The notes under the pieces were generated by a model that made no database searches, was not told where the DNA came from, and was given only the letters and a program-made list of their open reading frames with translations. DNA of 62,000 bases from Gnetum montanum (Eukaryota; Streptophyta; Gnetopsida; Gnetales; Gnetaceae). Shown here piece by piece: positions 21,744-32,646 of the stretch. Position 1 is the first letter of the stretch; each line of letters begins with the position of its first letter. The DNA is taken from contig MNCI01012690.1 in assembly GCA_015680685.1 (NCBI GenBank), positions 151,658 to 213,657 on the forward strand, in the 5' to 3' direction. A program made the position numbers and the translations under genes.

Positions 21744-23480
21744 TTGGCACAGATAGGCATAACTGAATTATATGCTGAATACATTGCGAAAGATTTTGAC
21801 ATGAGGGATTATGATCCCACAAATGCCCAACATATGAGGGACTTAAGGCAGGAGAGTCAACATACTTTTCTGAAGGGCAAAGCCCTACACGTCCTTAGCG
21901 AAATAGGAGATGAGGAACCCCTTATCACAGGTTCTTTAGTAAACAATGTTCCCTCTCCTAACGATGATGAGGAGGTTGGGTATCAGAACCTATAATCAAC
22001 GATACATAACCATGGTTCTGATTCCCGTGAACACCAACTATTCACAGAGGGAACAACCACTCATGCTAAGGATGAGCACTTAGATCGTCACCACAATCGA
22101 GGCCGTAGCAGCTGAAGAGAAGGCAAGAAACATCATAATGGCGATGGTTCCCCTTCTTCTTCTCCTTCATCCCATCACTCACCCTCTCCTTCCACATCTA
22201 GGCATAGCCACCATGAACATAAAGGTGAGGATAAAGGTAAGAAGGACAGAAGACCTCAACAAGAAAGTTGAGAGAGAGGACAAGGGCAAGGATGTAGGGA
22301 GAGTAGGGAACAACGCAGACATCACCAGCGTCATGAAAGAGATGATCATGACGAACCCCTGCTCGCAACCCGAAGTATGCTTAACATCATGGAGGCAGTT
22401 AGGATTCCCACAAGGCATTTAAAAGATAGTCGGATCAAATGATTAGACATGAACAATATCCCACGATTTGAAGGGGGATATAATGCTGATCCGCAAAATC
22501 ATTTACAGGCATTCCACGATGCATGTGCCTTGTAGAATATAGAAAATTAGTGGCAAAAACTTAAGTTGTTCCCAAGGACACTTACCAAAGAAGCAGAGAG
22601 CTGGTACTGATCCTTAGAACCAGAAACCATCAGGAGGTGGAGTACGATGCTAGAATTATTCAACAATAAGTATCAGACGTACTCCAGAGTGTCCAATTTG
22701 CGTAAGTAGATCCAAGGCTGGAAACAAGGTACTCATGAACCCTTGGATGCTGCCATGGCCCGCTACTACACATTATTACATCGTTGCTCGGGCCATGGGT
22801 ACACTCAAAGGGATCAAATTCGTCACATTGTGGATGGGCTAAGGCATGAAACTAGAAGAACCCTTGGAACTTACGCCCAAGGGAGACTCTCACAACTTAG
22901 AGCCCATTAAGTACATAGCTTGTTGGAACAAGTAGCAAAAGAAGAAGGTGAGCTACGAAAAAGGGAAAGTGTGGAAGAGTACAATCGTGATCCCTCTCTT
23001 CGAAAGAAGGGAGTGAAATTTTGTGATGAAGAGGATGAGTCACTAATCGAAGAGTTGGTGAACAGGAAGACCTTGCTGATTCAAAAGTTGACAATAGAAA
23101 TAATGGCTAAGGTATATGACGTATGAAGTTCCTTAGACTCTAGAATTGAAACTGTCTTAAAAATTGTAGAAGAGTCTAAGGTTGAACAAAGTAGTGATAA
23201 AGGTAAGAAAAAGTGGATAGAGTTAGGCCCTACACATAGCAAGGGTAAAGGGAAAATCACTAACTCTGATGTGGTTGTGGACTCTGACACAGACGATGAC
23301 GGGGGATGTGAGATCTGCCACTATGACCATCCTAAGGGATGTTGTCCAATTATTTCACATCTATAGGAGTCTGGAGTGTATGCGCTTAATCCAAGACTCA
23401 ACCAACGGCAAACACCCCGAAGGTTACCTTATCCACAAGGTAACCCAAGGCAGTTCCACCAACCACTAACGTATTATCCA
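21744..23480 (+). pseudogene. E1 gag remnant
   Basis: Broken gag frames run through this region. Recognisable parts in order are an acidic N-terminal part (DMRDYDPTNAQHMRDL), a charged linker (about 22080-22330), the capsid-like region (LDMNNIPRFEGGYNADPQNH, then WQKLKLFPRTL and MARYYTLLHRC, about 22440-22800), and a Cys/His motif CEICHYDHPKGCC (about 23310-23350). After it comes a conserved tail ending near LPYPQGNPRQFHQP. Stops at former Gln and Trp codons and frameshifts disable it. E2 and E3 carry homologous text. Confidence 0.85.
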
Positions 23481-24025
23481 AGTGGAACCCCACCATAACT
23501 CATCAGACAACATTAGCAGTGGCAATACCCACAGTCATGGGGGATTCCATCACCAAAACATCAGTACCCTTACCGGCAGCCTGACCCTTATGGATATTAT
23601 GTGCAGCAGCCAGTTTCTCCAAGTGACTCTATGAGTCACACAACCCCCAACCATCACTACCAAGTTCAGGAGTACTTCAGAAGGACTCCTCCTCTGAGAG
23701 ACACTCCATACCCACACCATCCTCCTAATCCATCTGCACCTCTTCCACCACAAGTAGTTCCCGTAACACCTCCTGCTCCAACAATGCAAGGGGAACTTCC
23801 TCCTCAACCGCAGCAACGTCATGTACAAGAGCTGTAAATATTCAACCCACTGTTGGTTCTGACAATTGTAAAAAGAGAAGACCCTTCTTCAGAGCCAAAA
23901 TCCTAGACAAACTCTCGCAACAACAAGCAGTTGGGCCCATGTACACTCCTCCACCATCTAACACTTCGGAGCACCCTTCAGTCCAACAGAGCGTAATGCA
24001 TACGATTATGTTAACGCATATTGTA
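23481..24025 (+). pseudogene. E1 gag-protease linker, Pro/Gln-rich
   Basis: The translated text is rich in Pro, Gln and Tyr (for example HTTPNHHYQVQEYFRRTPP), lies between the Cys/His motif and the protease, and is present in the same place in E2. The reading frame is interrupted. Confidence 0.6.
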
Positions 24026-24039
24026 ACCGACTGGATTAA

Positions 24040-24640
24040 GGTAGGCCACCTTCCCAGGAAACTAACTGACCCTGGGATTCCCTTAATCTATTTACAGATC
24101 GCTGAGAACAAACCACAAAGGGCTCTTCTTGACTCAGGTTCTGGAGTTAACTTAATTTCATAAGAGATGTATCATGCTTGGGACCTACCCCAACTTAAGA
24201 AGAGCAACATTCAACTAGAGCTTCAAGACCAGTCCATCACCATTCCCTTGGGATTGGTGGAGGACATCATAACCACTGTGTGTGGTTGGTCCTACCTAGC
24301 TGATTTTTTGGTGATTGAAGTGAACAAAAATGAAGGGAACTTCCCAATTATAATGGGAAGGGCATGGCTAAGTACAGTGGACGCATGCCTTAGGATCCAT
24401 GATCTTTCCTTGGAAATCTCTAAGATAAACATTTGTGGAAAGATTGAGAAGAGGAAAGTTTCATGCATCACATACAGTGATTCATTGGGTGATGACATGG
24501 AGGAAATGCCTCCATGTAACAAGTGTGCTCCTGAAACTTTGAAACAAATATGCCAGTGTGTAGCAACCACACAACCAGTAGTAGACACCCCGTGGTTGAC
24601 AGCTACTCGAAGAAGCAACCAAATATGCATGGAATGAAGT
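24040..24640 (+). pseudogene. E1 aspartic protease remnant
   Basis: Protease text contains the active-site motif ALLDSGSGVNLIS, then one TAA stop at 24161-24163 (a CAA in the ancestor), then EMYHAWDLPQLKKSNIQLEL and NFPIIMGRAWLSTVDACL. The catalytic Asp-Ser-Gly is intact. This is the retroviral-type aspartic protease of gypsy elements, which cleaves the Gag-Pol polyprotein. About 100 bp beyond it the element jumps over the whole RT-to-integrase region. Confidence 0.85.
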
Positions 24641-24759
24641 GAGGAAACCCACGTCCATAACAAAAGCACATATACATTGGAATATGGGCATCACCAACTT
24701 CCACCTCTTAATCTAAGATCATCAATTGGGAGAAGTTGGACACTTCTTAGGAATTCAAA

Positions 24760-26737
24760 CAGGTGCTCATTATTTTGGATCTCTCCCTTACAACCCAGTC
24801 ATGGGGGAGATGACCACCTATGCTAATCATATGGGGCCCTCAGTTCTTTTTCGATTTTTGTTTTACACGTTTTTGTTTTACACATTTTTGTTTTACAAAG
24901 TTCTTTAAATTTTCTAAGTTTTTGTTTTAAAACTTTCTTTTACTTTTCTAATTTTTGTTTTACAACATCATTATACTTTTTCCATTTTATGTGTGTGTGT
25001 GTGTGATCCACCCTGTAAGTTTTTCACCCAATAAGTGTTCAGAATGATGGTATGAACTATTTTCATATTGATTGCTAATGTTTGGTTTTTACCTTTAAGT
25101 CACAATGTTGATACTAAGGTATGTTTCTTTTGATATGGCACGTAATGAGACCACTTCATCCATCCATCCACCAGTTTCTATGGTCTCTCTCGGCTTTGAA
25201 ATGTACAGTCCCCTTTTAATAAGAACTTAAACGAATTGGTGACCGGGTATTTCTCAAACTAAGGAAGGACTCAAGGATTGAAAAGGGTGTGACTTCAAGG
25301 GAACTTGATGCTTTTGTGTTGGTCATTCTCTTGGGTGCTTGGATGTTTTTCTTCTTGAGTTTTCTTGTTGTTCCGATGTTACCCAACTATTGGAAGTTGA
25401 GACAATAAAAATAAAAAGTCTTTGCATGGTATGGTTCTCACGCATAAAAACACAAAGCACAAAAAACAAAAAACAAAAAAAGAAAAAAAAAACAAAAAAA
25501 CAAAGTGAGAATTTAAAGCACACCCCTTAGACGAATAAACTTGGGCTACAAGCACTGGTTATGGAACCAAAAGTGTTCCCTCTAACTAAGGCCCTTCTCA
25601 CTTCCCATTCCCTCCTTTGTTTCGTCGGAATGGTGGTGGCTCTTGGGGGACACATTCTTGTTACTTCAAGCAGATGGTTCAGCTGAATGCATTAATGTGA
25701 AGTCATTGGATGTGGTTGGTTTGAGGCTGGAGTTGGAATGAGACTTGCCAAGTCACATTAATCATAAAACATACAAGGGGCTTTACACCACCTTATTCTT
25801 GGGATTCCATTCCATTTTCTTCTCTCCATCCTTCTCTTCATTGCTCACCTCATTTCCGGTTGTATCATTAGTGTATATATTTTGGTTGATGCATTGTTTT
25901 CTTTTTGGTAAATTCTTACGGTTAAGATTACGGACTCTTTCAATGTGGGTTTGTCAGGGCATTAAGGGCATGAGCCTACTTTGGGGAGGACCCACTGACA
26001 TTCCTATTTGGAGCATTAGTTAAATTCTTTCCCTTAACATTTTGCAATTAATTTTATTTTGTTCATTTCCATCTTGACATCCATTTCATTGATGCCATAG
26101 TTGTCCCTTTTTATCTATATTTCTTACTCCTTTTCCTTCTCCATTCTAATGCTACTGGAGGTTCGCAATTAGTCATGGGGGTACGGGGCTCAATTTTTTC
26201 GATTTTCTTTTAGCCCCAAATTTTTCAATTCTTTCCTAACCCCTACATCTTCAGTAGTCATTATTAAGATATCCCCAGATCTGTATTAGCCATACCACAA
26301 CCTAGCCAATGGACCTAAACCGAAGCAAGGTATCAATTACAGGATGATTCATTTACCCTTGCTAATATAAGATTATGTTGTACGTGCAGATGGTGATCAT
26401 ACAAACAACGGATTGGATCTGGAGCAAACATTTGGAATGGAGTAGTGCTAAAGCAGCTATGCAAGGAGCAAGATCAATGGCGCACTTACAGATGGACAAT
26501 GAAGGCACAATCTTGGCTTTGATAGCAGCAACACTTCTTTCTCTCTCTCTTTCTTAGTTGCCAAGTAAGGCCTGATGTCATTGTAATAAGGTGTTCACCC
26601 TTGTTGTCATGAACACCAATTTTGTCAAGTCTTGTAATGATGATCCATTCACATGTCATCCCATTAGTTCCATTGCCCTCAATAATTCCATACCTTCCCG
26701 ATATTATTGTAAGGAACTCAAGGACAAGTTTTCATTC
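24760..26737 (+). other. E1 non-coding 3' region
   Basis: This region aligns with the post-integrase region of E2 (about 39600-41475) and E3 (minus, 48760-46781). Conserved landmarks are CAGTCATGGGGGAGATG near 24797, TTAGTCATGGGGGTACGGGG near 26171, and a phrase containing AAGGGCATGAGCCTACTTTG near 25960. A TG dinucleotide run lies near 24990 and A-rich low complexity near 25455-25505. No conserved protein is encoded. Confidence 0.75.
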
Positions 26738-26750
26738 AGTCATGGGGGTA
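26738..26750 (+). other. E1 polypurine tract
   Basis: CAGTCATGGGGGTA directly precedes the TGATGAG of the 3' LTR. The same sequence sits at this place in E2 and, reversed, in E4. Confidence 0.85.
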
Positions 26751-27548
26751 TGATGAGATGCGATTCGCATGAGCTGCGATATCACGTACGCGATATCACG
26801 GCCGCTGCGATATCACGTCATCCCCTACAATGTCACGTATGCGATATCGCGGTCCGTCGCCAAATCTATAAATAAGAGGCAGCACTCCCCTTATTTCCCA
26901 TCCTAGGCTAGAAGTAGGGAAACTCTAGCAGATTGATCACTCCAGAGATAGAATATTTTCCATGTGCCCGCAGTAGGAGTCCCCAAGTGAACGGATCTTT
27001 ATTCGAGCAGCTTTGTACCCGAACGCAAGTTGTGTACAGCAATAAAGATGAGCTTTGTGGATAAACCTTGCAGTACATGGAATAGGATTTTATTACTTGA
27101 TATTTATTACATGTTATTTATTACCTGTAGTAGCACGGCATGAGTACGACTTAATTACGAGAATTTACGAATGTGTACGACTAATCAAGAAATCGGCTAC
27201 TCATCGCGATTAGTCTCTCTCACCCGTATCTCCTAGAACACGGGATAAGTACGACTTGGTTATGAGCATTCAATGATGTGTACGGATAGCCAAGGAACGG
27301 ATGCTTATCATGTTTAGGCTAGTTAAGTGCCTTAGTACGACCACTTCAAGCACNNNNNNNNNNNNNNNNNNNNNNNNNNNNNNNNNNNNNNNNNNNNNNN
27401 NNNNNNNNNNNNNNNNNNNNNNNNNNNNNNNNNNNNNNNNNNNNNNNNNNNNNNNNNNNNNNNNNNNNNNNNNNNNAGAGTTCGACTGGATTGCACGTGC
27501 TACGCTCGTTTCGTATGGTTGAGTGTAGGGGTACCTTGCCACTCATCA
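26751..27548 (+). repeat. E1 3' LTR (contains a gap)
   Basis: It matches the 5' LTR but with a differently arranged GATATC array and 123 N at 27354-27476. The hairpin-embedded poly(A) signal is at 26995-27049. It ends CTCATCA, then TSD GCTAC. Confidence 0.95.
27354..27476. other. Assembly gap (123 N) in the E1 3' LTR
   Basis: The 5' LTR has about 305 bp in the corresponding interval (21306-21610), so the gap is under-sized. Confidence 0.85.
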
Positions 27549-27553
27549 GCTAC

Positions 27554-28088
27554 CATGCATCACACTGAGTTTCAAATGTATGAATTATTATCATATGCAC
27601 TTATCTAAATTTTTAAACTAAAATGGTAAACTACCATGCACATGAATCTATTATTTGTCTTAAACCAAGGTACAAGTGCTATCTCTAGTGTTCTAGAGGC
27701 ATCAAATAAAAGAACCAATGAGCCATGAATAATCCTCTCATGTAGGATGGGGCCTACAATGAAAGTCACATTGATGCATCCTAGCGAGGGTCAAATACCA
27801 AACATCTCCAAGGAGCCCATCTTCAACCAACCTTACAACTTGGTGCTAATTCTTGACAACCAACATCCATACAAAAATCTATATAAAGTAAACTAAACAT
27901 TGATGGTGGAGGAACATAAATAATATCTAACATGTTCAAATAATCTATAAGATTTAATGATTGAATTCAAACTAAAATCGGCATACCAACAAAGTCTAGG
28001 TCTAATAAACTAAGTCAAATGAGGTTAAAAGATATTGAAATGAGTCAAACTAAGCTTTAATGATAAGAAGGGACAAAGAATGGTAAAC
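27554..28088. other. AT-rich spacer between E1 and the copia element
   Basis: I see no gene, RNA or element end here. Before E1 inserted it was continuous with 20000-20694. Confidence 0.5.
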
Positions 28089-28423
28089 TAGTAAAGTTTA
28101 CAAGATTAACAATGAGCAATCCAATAACCAGAAACTCAAAGAGGAGAGGACTAAGATACATATCAAAATAACTCAACCTTAACATTTAAGATACACAAAG
28201 CATTATGTCAAATAAAATGACTACTCATAACCAAAATTAATAGTTATAACTAATTATTAATAATTGGATTAAAAACGTTAACAACTAAGCAAAAAATGAT
28301 ATGGTACCATGATAATGTCAACATGATGCAAGTATATAACATTCATGGTGTAGTATGGTGAAATGAATAAAGTATAAATACAAAACATAATGAGGAGTTT
28401 GTAAAAGCAATAATTTTTTAACA
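28089..28423 (-). repeat. Copia 3' LTR (about 336 bp)
   Basis: It aligns with 45663-45689 joined to 51099-51412; for example, AAGTTTACAAGATTAACAATGAG matches AAGTTTACAGGATCAATGATGAG. The minus-strand start is TGTTAAAAAAT. Confidence 0.85.
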
Positions 28424-28435
28424 CCCTTCATCAAA
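28424..28435 (-). other. Copia polypurine tract
   Basis: On the minus strand GATGAAGGG abuts the TGTT of the 3' LTR, the expected PPT position. Confidence 0.7.
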
Positions 28436-28439
28436 TAAG

Positions 28440-28861
28440 ATGTTATGTTTAGGTACAAGTATTGAAGATTTAATCCATTTACAAAAGCATTGAAATTTTG
28501 AACACTTACTATCTTAGTAAAACCATTGACAAGTTGATCTTTAGTATTGATGTAGGTAGGTGAGATGAATCCTTGGACAAAGCCATGTCAAATGTAATGC
28601 ATCACAATTTCAATGCACTTGGTTCTATCATGAAACTCTATATTTTTAATCAACATGATAACATTTTGATTATCATAATGAACTATTATTGGTAGTATAA
28701 TGTCATCCTTAAGTTCTTTAAATAATTGATGGAGTTATTTTAACTAGGTAACTCAGTTGATTGTAGCCCTATATTTAGATTCTTTAGAAGGTAAAAAAAT
28801 TACCTTCCATTTTGTTAAATACCATGAGATTGTATTTGAAACACCACTAATTTTGACCTAA
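28440..28861 (-). pseudogene. Copia RNase H, C-terminal part
   Basis: Minus-strand translation gives SGVSNTISW, ESKYRATI, HYDNQNVIMLIKN, FHDRTKCIEI and YINTKDQLVNGFTK, the standard C-terminal RNase H text of copia elements (the SxAEYRA, CDNQ and RTKHIEI motifs). Stops and frame changes disable it. It is cut at 28861 by the next insertion and resumes at 30320. Confidence 0.88.
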
Positions 28862-28866
28862 TACTT

Positions 28867-30314
28867 TGAAACAAAAACAACTCAGAGCCTCTTGAGCTTT
28901 TGGGAAGCAAAAATTAGACTAAGGCATAGCTTGCTCATGCTCGGCTTGTCAAGCTAGCTTACCCTCAGCGTGAGCAACTCCAACGACTTCAAGATCAAGT
29001 CAAAGATGGTCCAATATGAGGGTGCAAGACATTCTCAGGGGTCACTGTTTTCCACTTTAAGTATCAGCATTCAGGAGTTCAAAATTTAGGTCAGATTGTA
29101 CAAATTTTCTCACTCATGCTGTGGTCACGCTAAGCTCACGCTGGCAACGTGAGTCCAACGTGAGCTACCAAAAGTGGTTCAAAAAAAGTCACATCCAAGC
29201 TCAATTTTTGACTTGTAGATCACTCTCAGGGTCAATCATAGCCAAGAAATTGTTGCACTTAAAGAAAAGGCTTCAAAGATCAAAAAATTAGTGTGAAATG
29301 TGTCATTTTTCTCAAGTCACGCTGGCAGCGTGAGTCCAACGTGAGTACTGGTCACACCGGGTCAAAAGCACGCCAAACACATGCTAAGGACACACCAAGA
29401 CAAAATCAACTCATGCTGGAAGCTCTGGTGAAACAGAGATTCCTCAAATAGCCACAAAACCACTCACAACAACACCTTGCAGTAGTCAATTCAGGGATTG
29501 AGAAGTTTCAAGTGAGCCAAAGTCAAATTTTCTTGTTGTACATTATCATTTTCATTGTAAATTTTTACCATTTGTGAGCTTGTGAAGCTCTTATGCTCCA
29601 ATTTGTATCTAGTTCTATGGGCATAAGCTAGCTTGCATAAGCTAACACACACTGTAAGATACAGTGCATCCAGTCAAGAACGTAGCCCGCCTACACACGT
29701 CCAATTGACACGTAGCTGTCCATCTAACACCTATCACATGATCCATTTTCCTCTCATTTCTCAGCCATTGATCCATCTATGAGTTCCATACCAAAACCTG
29801 GCCAAACCTTATAAATACCCTATCCATTCACATAAACAGGGTTGCCAATTTTGAAGGTTGATGGCTTGAAAAACACTGACTAGCAACTTTTGGACGCTTG
29901 GGCGCACCTGACTCCTAGCATCCAAGCACCTGTAAGCACATCACCCAAGGCTTTTTGCTTGACTTGCCATCCACATGCGTAGCTACGCTTTGATTGGTGC
30001 ACATTCATTCTAAGTAATACAATACAGCTCATTTTTGCCTTCCATTATATTGTTTACTCTGTTTTAAATTCAATTTATGCTTTGTTTACAATATAGTTCT
30101 GTATACACTCCGTTTGCATTTCGTGCGTCACTGTTTATATTTCATACATCAGTTACAATAACCCTAGTGCAAGCCATAGCTTACATTCGGGGAAGTCCTT
30201 GGTTGATTTGCGTGTAGACCATCCAAGGCACTTTGCCTCCGTTTCCTTTTCCAGCTTTCACTTTCAACCTTACGTCGACGATTTCGGTCAGTACAGTATT
30301 TCTATAGTGTTTCA
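28867..30314 (+). mobile_element. LTR-like insertion in copia RNase H (about 1.45 kb, unclassified)
   Basis: The two halves of copia RNase H meet exactly at this insert. Its ends are TGAAACA and TGTTTCA, LTR-like inverted termini, and TATAAATA occurs near 29811, so a solo LTR in plus orientation is plausible. No matching target duplication is visible. Inside are three imperfect repeats of the form CACGCTGGCARCGTGAGTCC (near 28975, 29130 and 29320). Confidence 0.5.
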
Positions 30315-30319
30315 TCAAA

Positions 30320-30890
30320 AATCCTATTGTCAAACATCATGACAAAGTATTATCATCGTAGTTTGCATCTGTATAGCCCTCCAAATCAACCTTTGAAGTA
30401 TGAGCATAGTTTAAACCATAGCTAATAATGCCCCTCAAATATTTCAATATACCTAAAGCAAAAGTTAATTGTATTTGTTGGTTTTTTATTAAATTAAGAT
30501 AAGAGATAAAAAGAATACGCAATATTTGATCAAGTATTGGTTAGATAAATTAACTTTCCAATCAACTTCTAGTACACCATGAGATCAAATAGAAGTTCTA
30601 AGTCATCTACCCGTGGTGCACTATCAAAATCCAATGGTTTTAATTAGGATTTATAGTCTAACATATGATATTCTTTCAACAGATCTAAAACATATTTCTT
30701 TTGTGTAAATTGTATGTGGATTATTGATTGATAAATTTTAAAACCAAGAAAGTAGTTAAGCATGCCAAGATTCGACATCTTAAACTTAGTTTTCAATTAA
30801 TTTTTAACATGATGTATTAGTTAAGTATTCTCCACAGTGATCATAATATCATCAACATATAAATGTTCTTGAAGAAATATTCTTTATACC
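30320..30890 (-). pseudogene. Copia RT second half and RNase H N-terminal part
   Basis: Minus-strand text contains the RT catalytic motif LYVDDIMITVEN, then MSNLGMLNYFLGFKIYQS and TQKKYVLDLLKEYHML, then RNase H text LKYLRGIISYGLNYAH and LEGYTDANYDDN. The YVDD site is intact, but several stops are present. Confidence 0.88.
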
Positions 30891-31079
30891 TCTACAAGGA
30901 TACCTCCATGAACTAAGTGTTGAGATACTTACATGTAGTTGTAAATGATCTTCAGGTCAATGTAACCCTTGATAAATCAACAATTATGAAACAAAGGAGC
31001 ATGAATCATCCAATCAAATATGAACTTAGCCTATCACACACAAACCAGAAATGGTAGAAAATGATGAAAAAGGGAAGTT

Positions 31080-31290
31080 TTTAATACTAAAAATGACTAA
31101 GTATAAAATCATTAAAAAAAAGACTAAGTATGAATTATCAAAAAATAAACTAAGTGTAGAATAAGCTATGAACGATGGAATAAAAATTAAGTGTAAAATA
31201 TAGATAAAGAGCATAAAGTATTAAAATAGTGTAGCTATAACGTGAAAGGAAGGGTCTCAGTTTTTTCCCCTAATGATGGACTAAGTATAA
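31080..31290. repeat. Degenerate array of ACTAAGTATAAAAT
   Basis: Five imperfect copies of ACTAAGTRTAAAAT occur at irregular 35-60 bp spacings. They are non-coding. Confidence 0.6.
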
Positions 31291-31297
31291 AATGCAT

Positions 31298-31452
31298 TGT
31301 AAGAAAGGATCATTACCTAGAGCCATAGTGCTCATCTTGTTAGGTGGGATCCTAGGAGGATTGGTAGATGAGTAAAAGCCTAACCTCTTTGGGTGGCTGT
31401 GCCCAAGCTTGAACCCAAGTCTTTGACTTTAGAAACAAGTGCCTTACAAGCA
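31298..31452 (-). mobile_element. SINE2 copy
   Basis: On the minus strand: TAAGGCACTTGTTTCTAAAG, then a box B-like GGGTTCAAGCTTG, then a body containing AGAGGTTAGGC and GAGCACTATGGCTCTAGG. It is homologous to the split copy at 56551-56870. Confidence 0.65.
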
Positions 31453-32300
31453 TAAAATAAAATGCTAGTAAATAAGCCTAAAATAGAGTACGAGTAAACA
31501 AGTGTCAAATAATGAAAGTGAGATGCTTAAATATGGAGAAAAGGTTCCAAATCCTTTTGCAAAAAGTAAAATGCTTTGTTGGTGAGTTATGAATTGTTTG
31601 TCTGCTATGGAGGACCAAACAATAAATGATGGGAGAAAAATGTACGTGTAATAGAACTGATAAATGAAGCTCAAATCTTGAGCCAAATATAAATTCAGAG
31701 GATGAAACTAAATGTCTGGAGGATTAGGTGGTGGATGGAGAAGCCATTAGCATGATTCAAAGTAAATTTTAGGCCAAATTGAGGTTTTTTCAACCAAGGT
31801 TTCCATCATTAACATTGAAGTTGAAAAAAATCTAATTGTAAAAAATGTTGTAGAAACCTAAAAATTCTATCTCTAGAAGTGACATTGAAGGTAGCTAAGG
31901 AGTACATAGTGCTATGATGATGGTAGGCACTCATGCTATTGATCTCTCAAAATTTGATAAGTGCTCTTAAATCTCAAAAGTTTTGACCTAAAACATGTAT
32001 TTTAAGCTTGTATTTATAGGCTCAGAGTTGTTAAATTTAATTTAGAGTTGATAAAATTAAACTCAGAGCTAAGTGTAACTTGTCATTGAGTTTGAAAATA
32101 GTTAGTTTGATATTTGATTATAGTGAACACAACCTGTTAAGGTGACATTGATGGAGATGTAGATGTAGCATCAATAACACTTAGAAAAATTTTTGGACTT
32201 TTTCTATCTTCTAGAAGGTTTTGGACAGATGATTGATATAAAAAATGACATTGAACATCAAATGTAGGATTGACACAAGATGTCAAGATACAAAATGATG

Positions 32301-32516
32301 TTGCATGTTAAAGAAGTAGATTTTTTGAAGAGTTAAAGTCAAGATCGATGCAAGAGTTAACGTTAGACATTGAAACTAGGGATTGTAGATGAAGCATCAA
32401 AAGTAACATTGCATGTTGAAGAAGTAGATTTGCTAAAGAGTTGAAGTTAGGATCGACATAGAAGCTAATGATGGATATCAAAAGTAGGGATTGTAGATGA
32501 AGAACCAAAAATAATC
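32301..32516. repeat. Tandem repeat, two copies, period 108 bp
   Basis: Units begin TTGCATGTT at 32301 and 32409 and share GAAGTAGATTT and AGGGATTGTAGATGAAG. A weaker, partial third unit may precede them near 32240. Confidence 0.75.
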
Positions 32517-32646
32517 TTGCTGATGATGTGAGATGTCATTTCTAGCAAAAGTTGAAGAAGATCTAGAAAGTACGTTGCCAATAATGTAGAACATTAAATC
32601 TGAACTACTAAAGATGGCTTTGAGCTAATAAGCCATAGAATGTACC

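Larger units (their letters stand above)
20700..27548 (+). mobile_element. Ty3/gypsy element E1, family A, internally deleted (non-autonomous)
   Basis: Two LTRs start TGATGAG and end CTCATCA, flanked by TSD GCTAC (20695-20699 and 27549-27553). The order is 5' LTR, tRNA-Asp-type PBS, gag remnant, protease remnant, long non-coding 3' region, PPT, 3' LTR. RT, RNase H and integrase are absent: the sequence passes from the protease tail near 24760 straight to text that in E2 follows integrase (about 39600). The Asp primer site suggests the Athila-like side of plant gypsy elements. It is disabled by stops and frameshifts. Confidence 0.95.
30891..32646. mobile_element. Left part of an older insertion in copia RT, unclassified
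   Basis: Together with 42348 to about 42590 this forms about 2 kb separating the RT halves, later split by E2. It contains a SINE2 copy and two repeat arrays listed separately. Borders are approximate and no terminal repeats were found, so the type is unknown. Confidence 0.5.
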
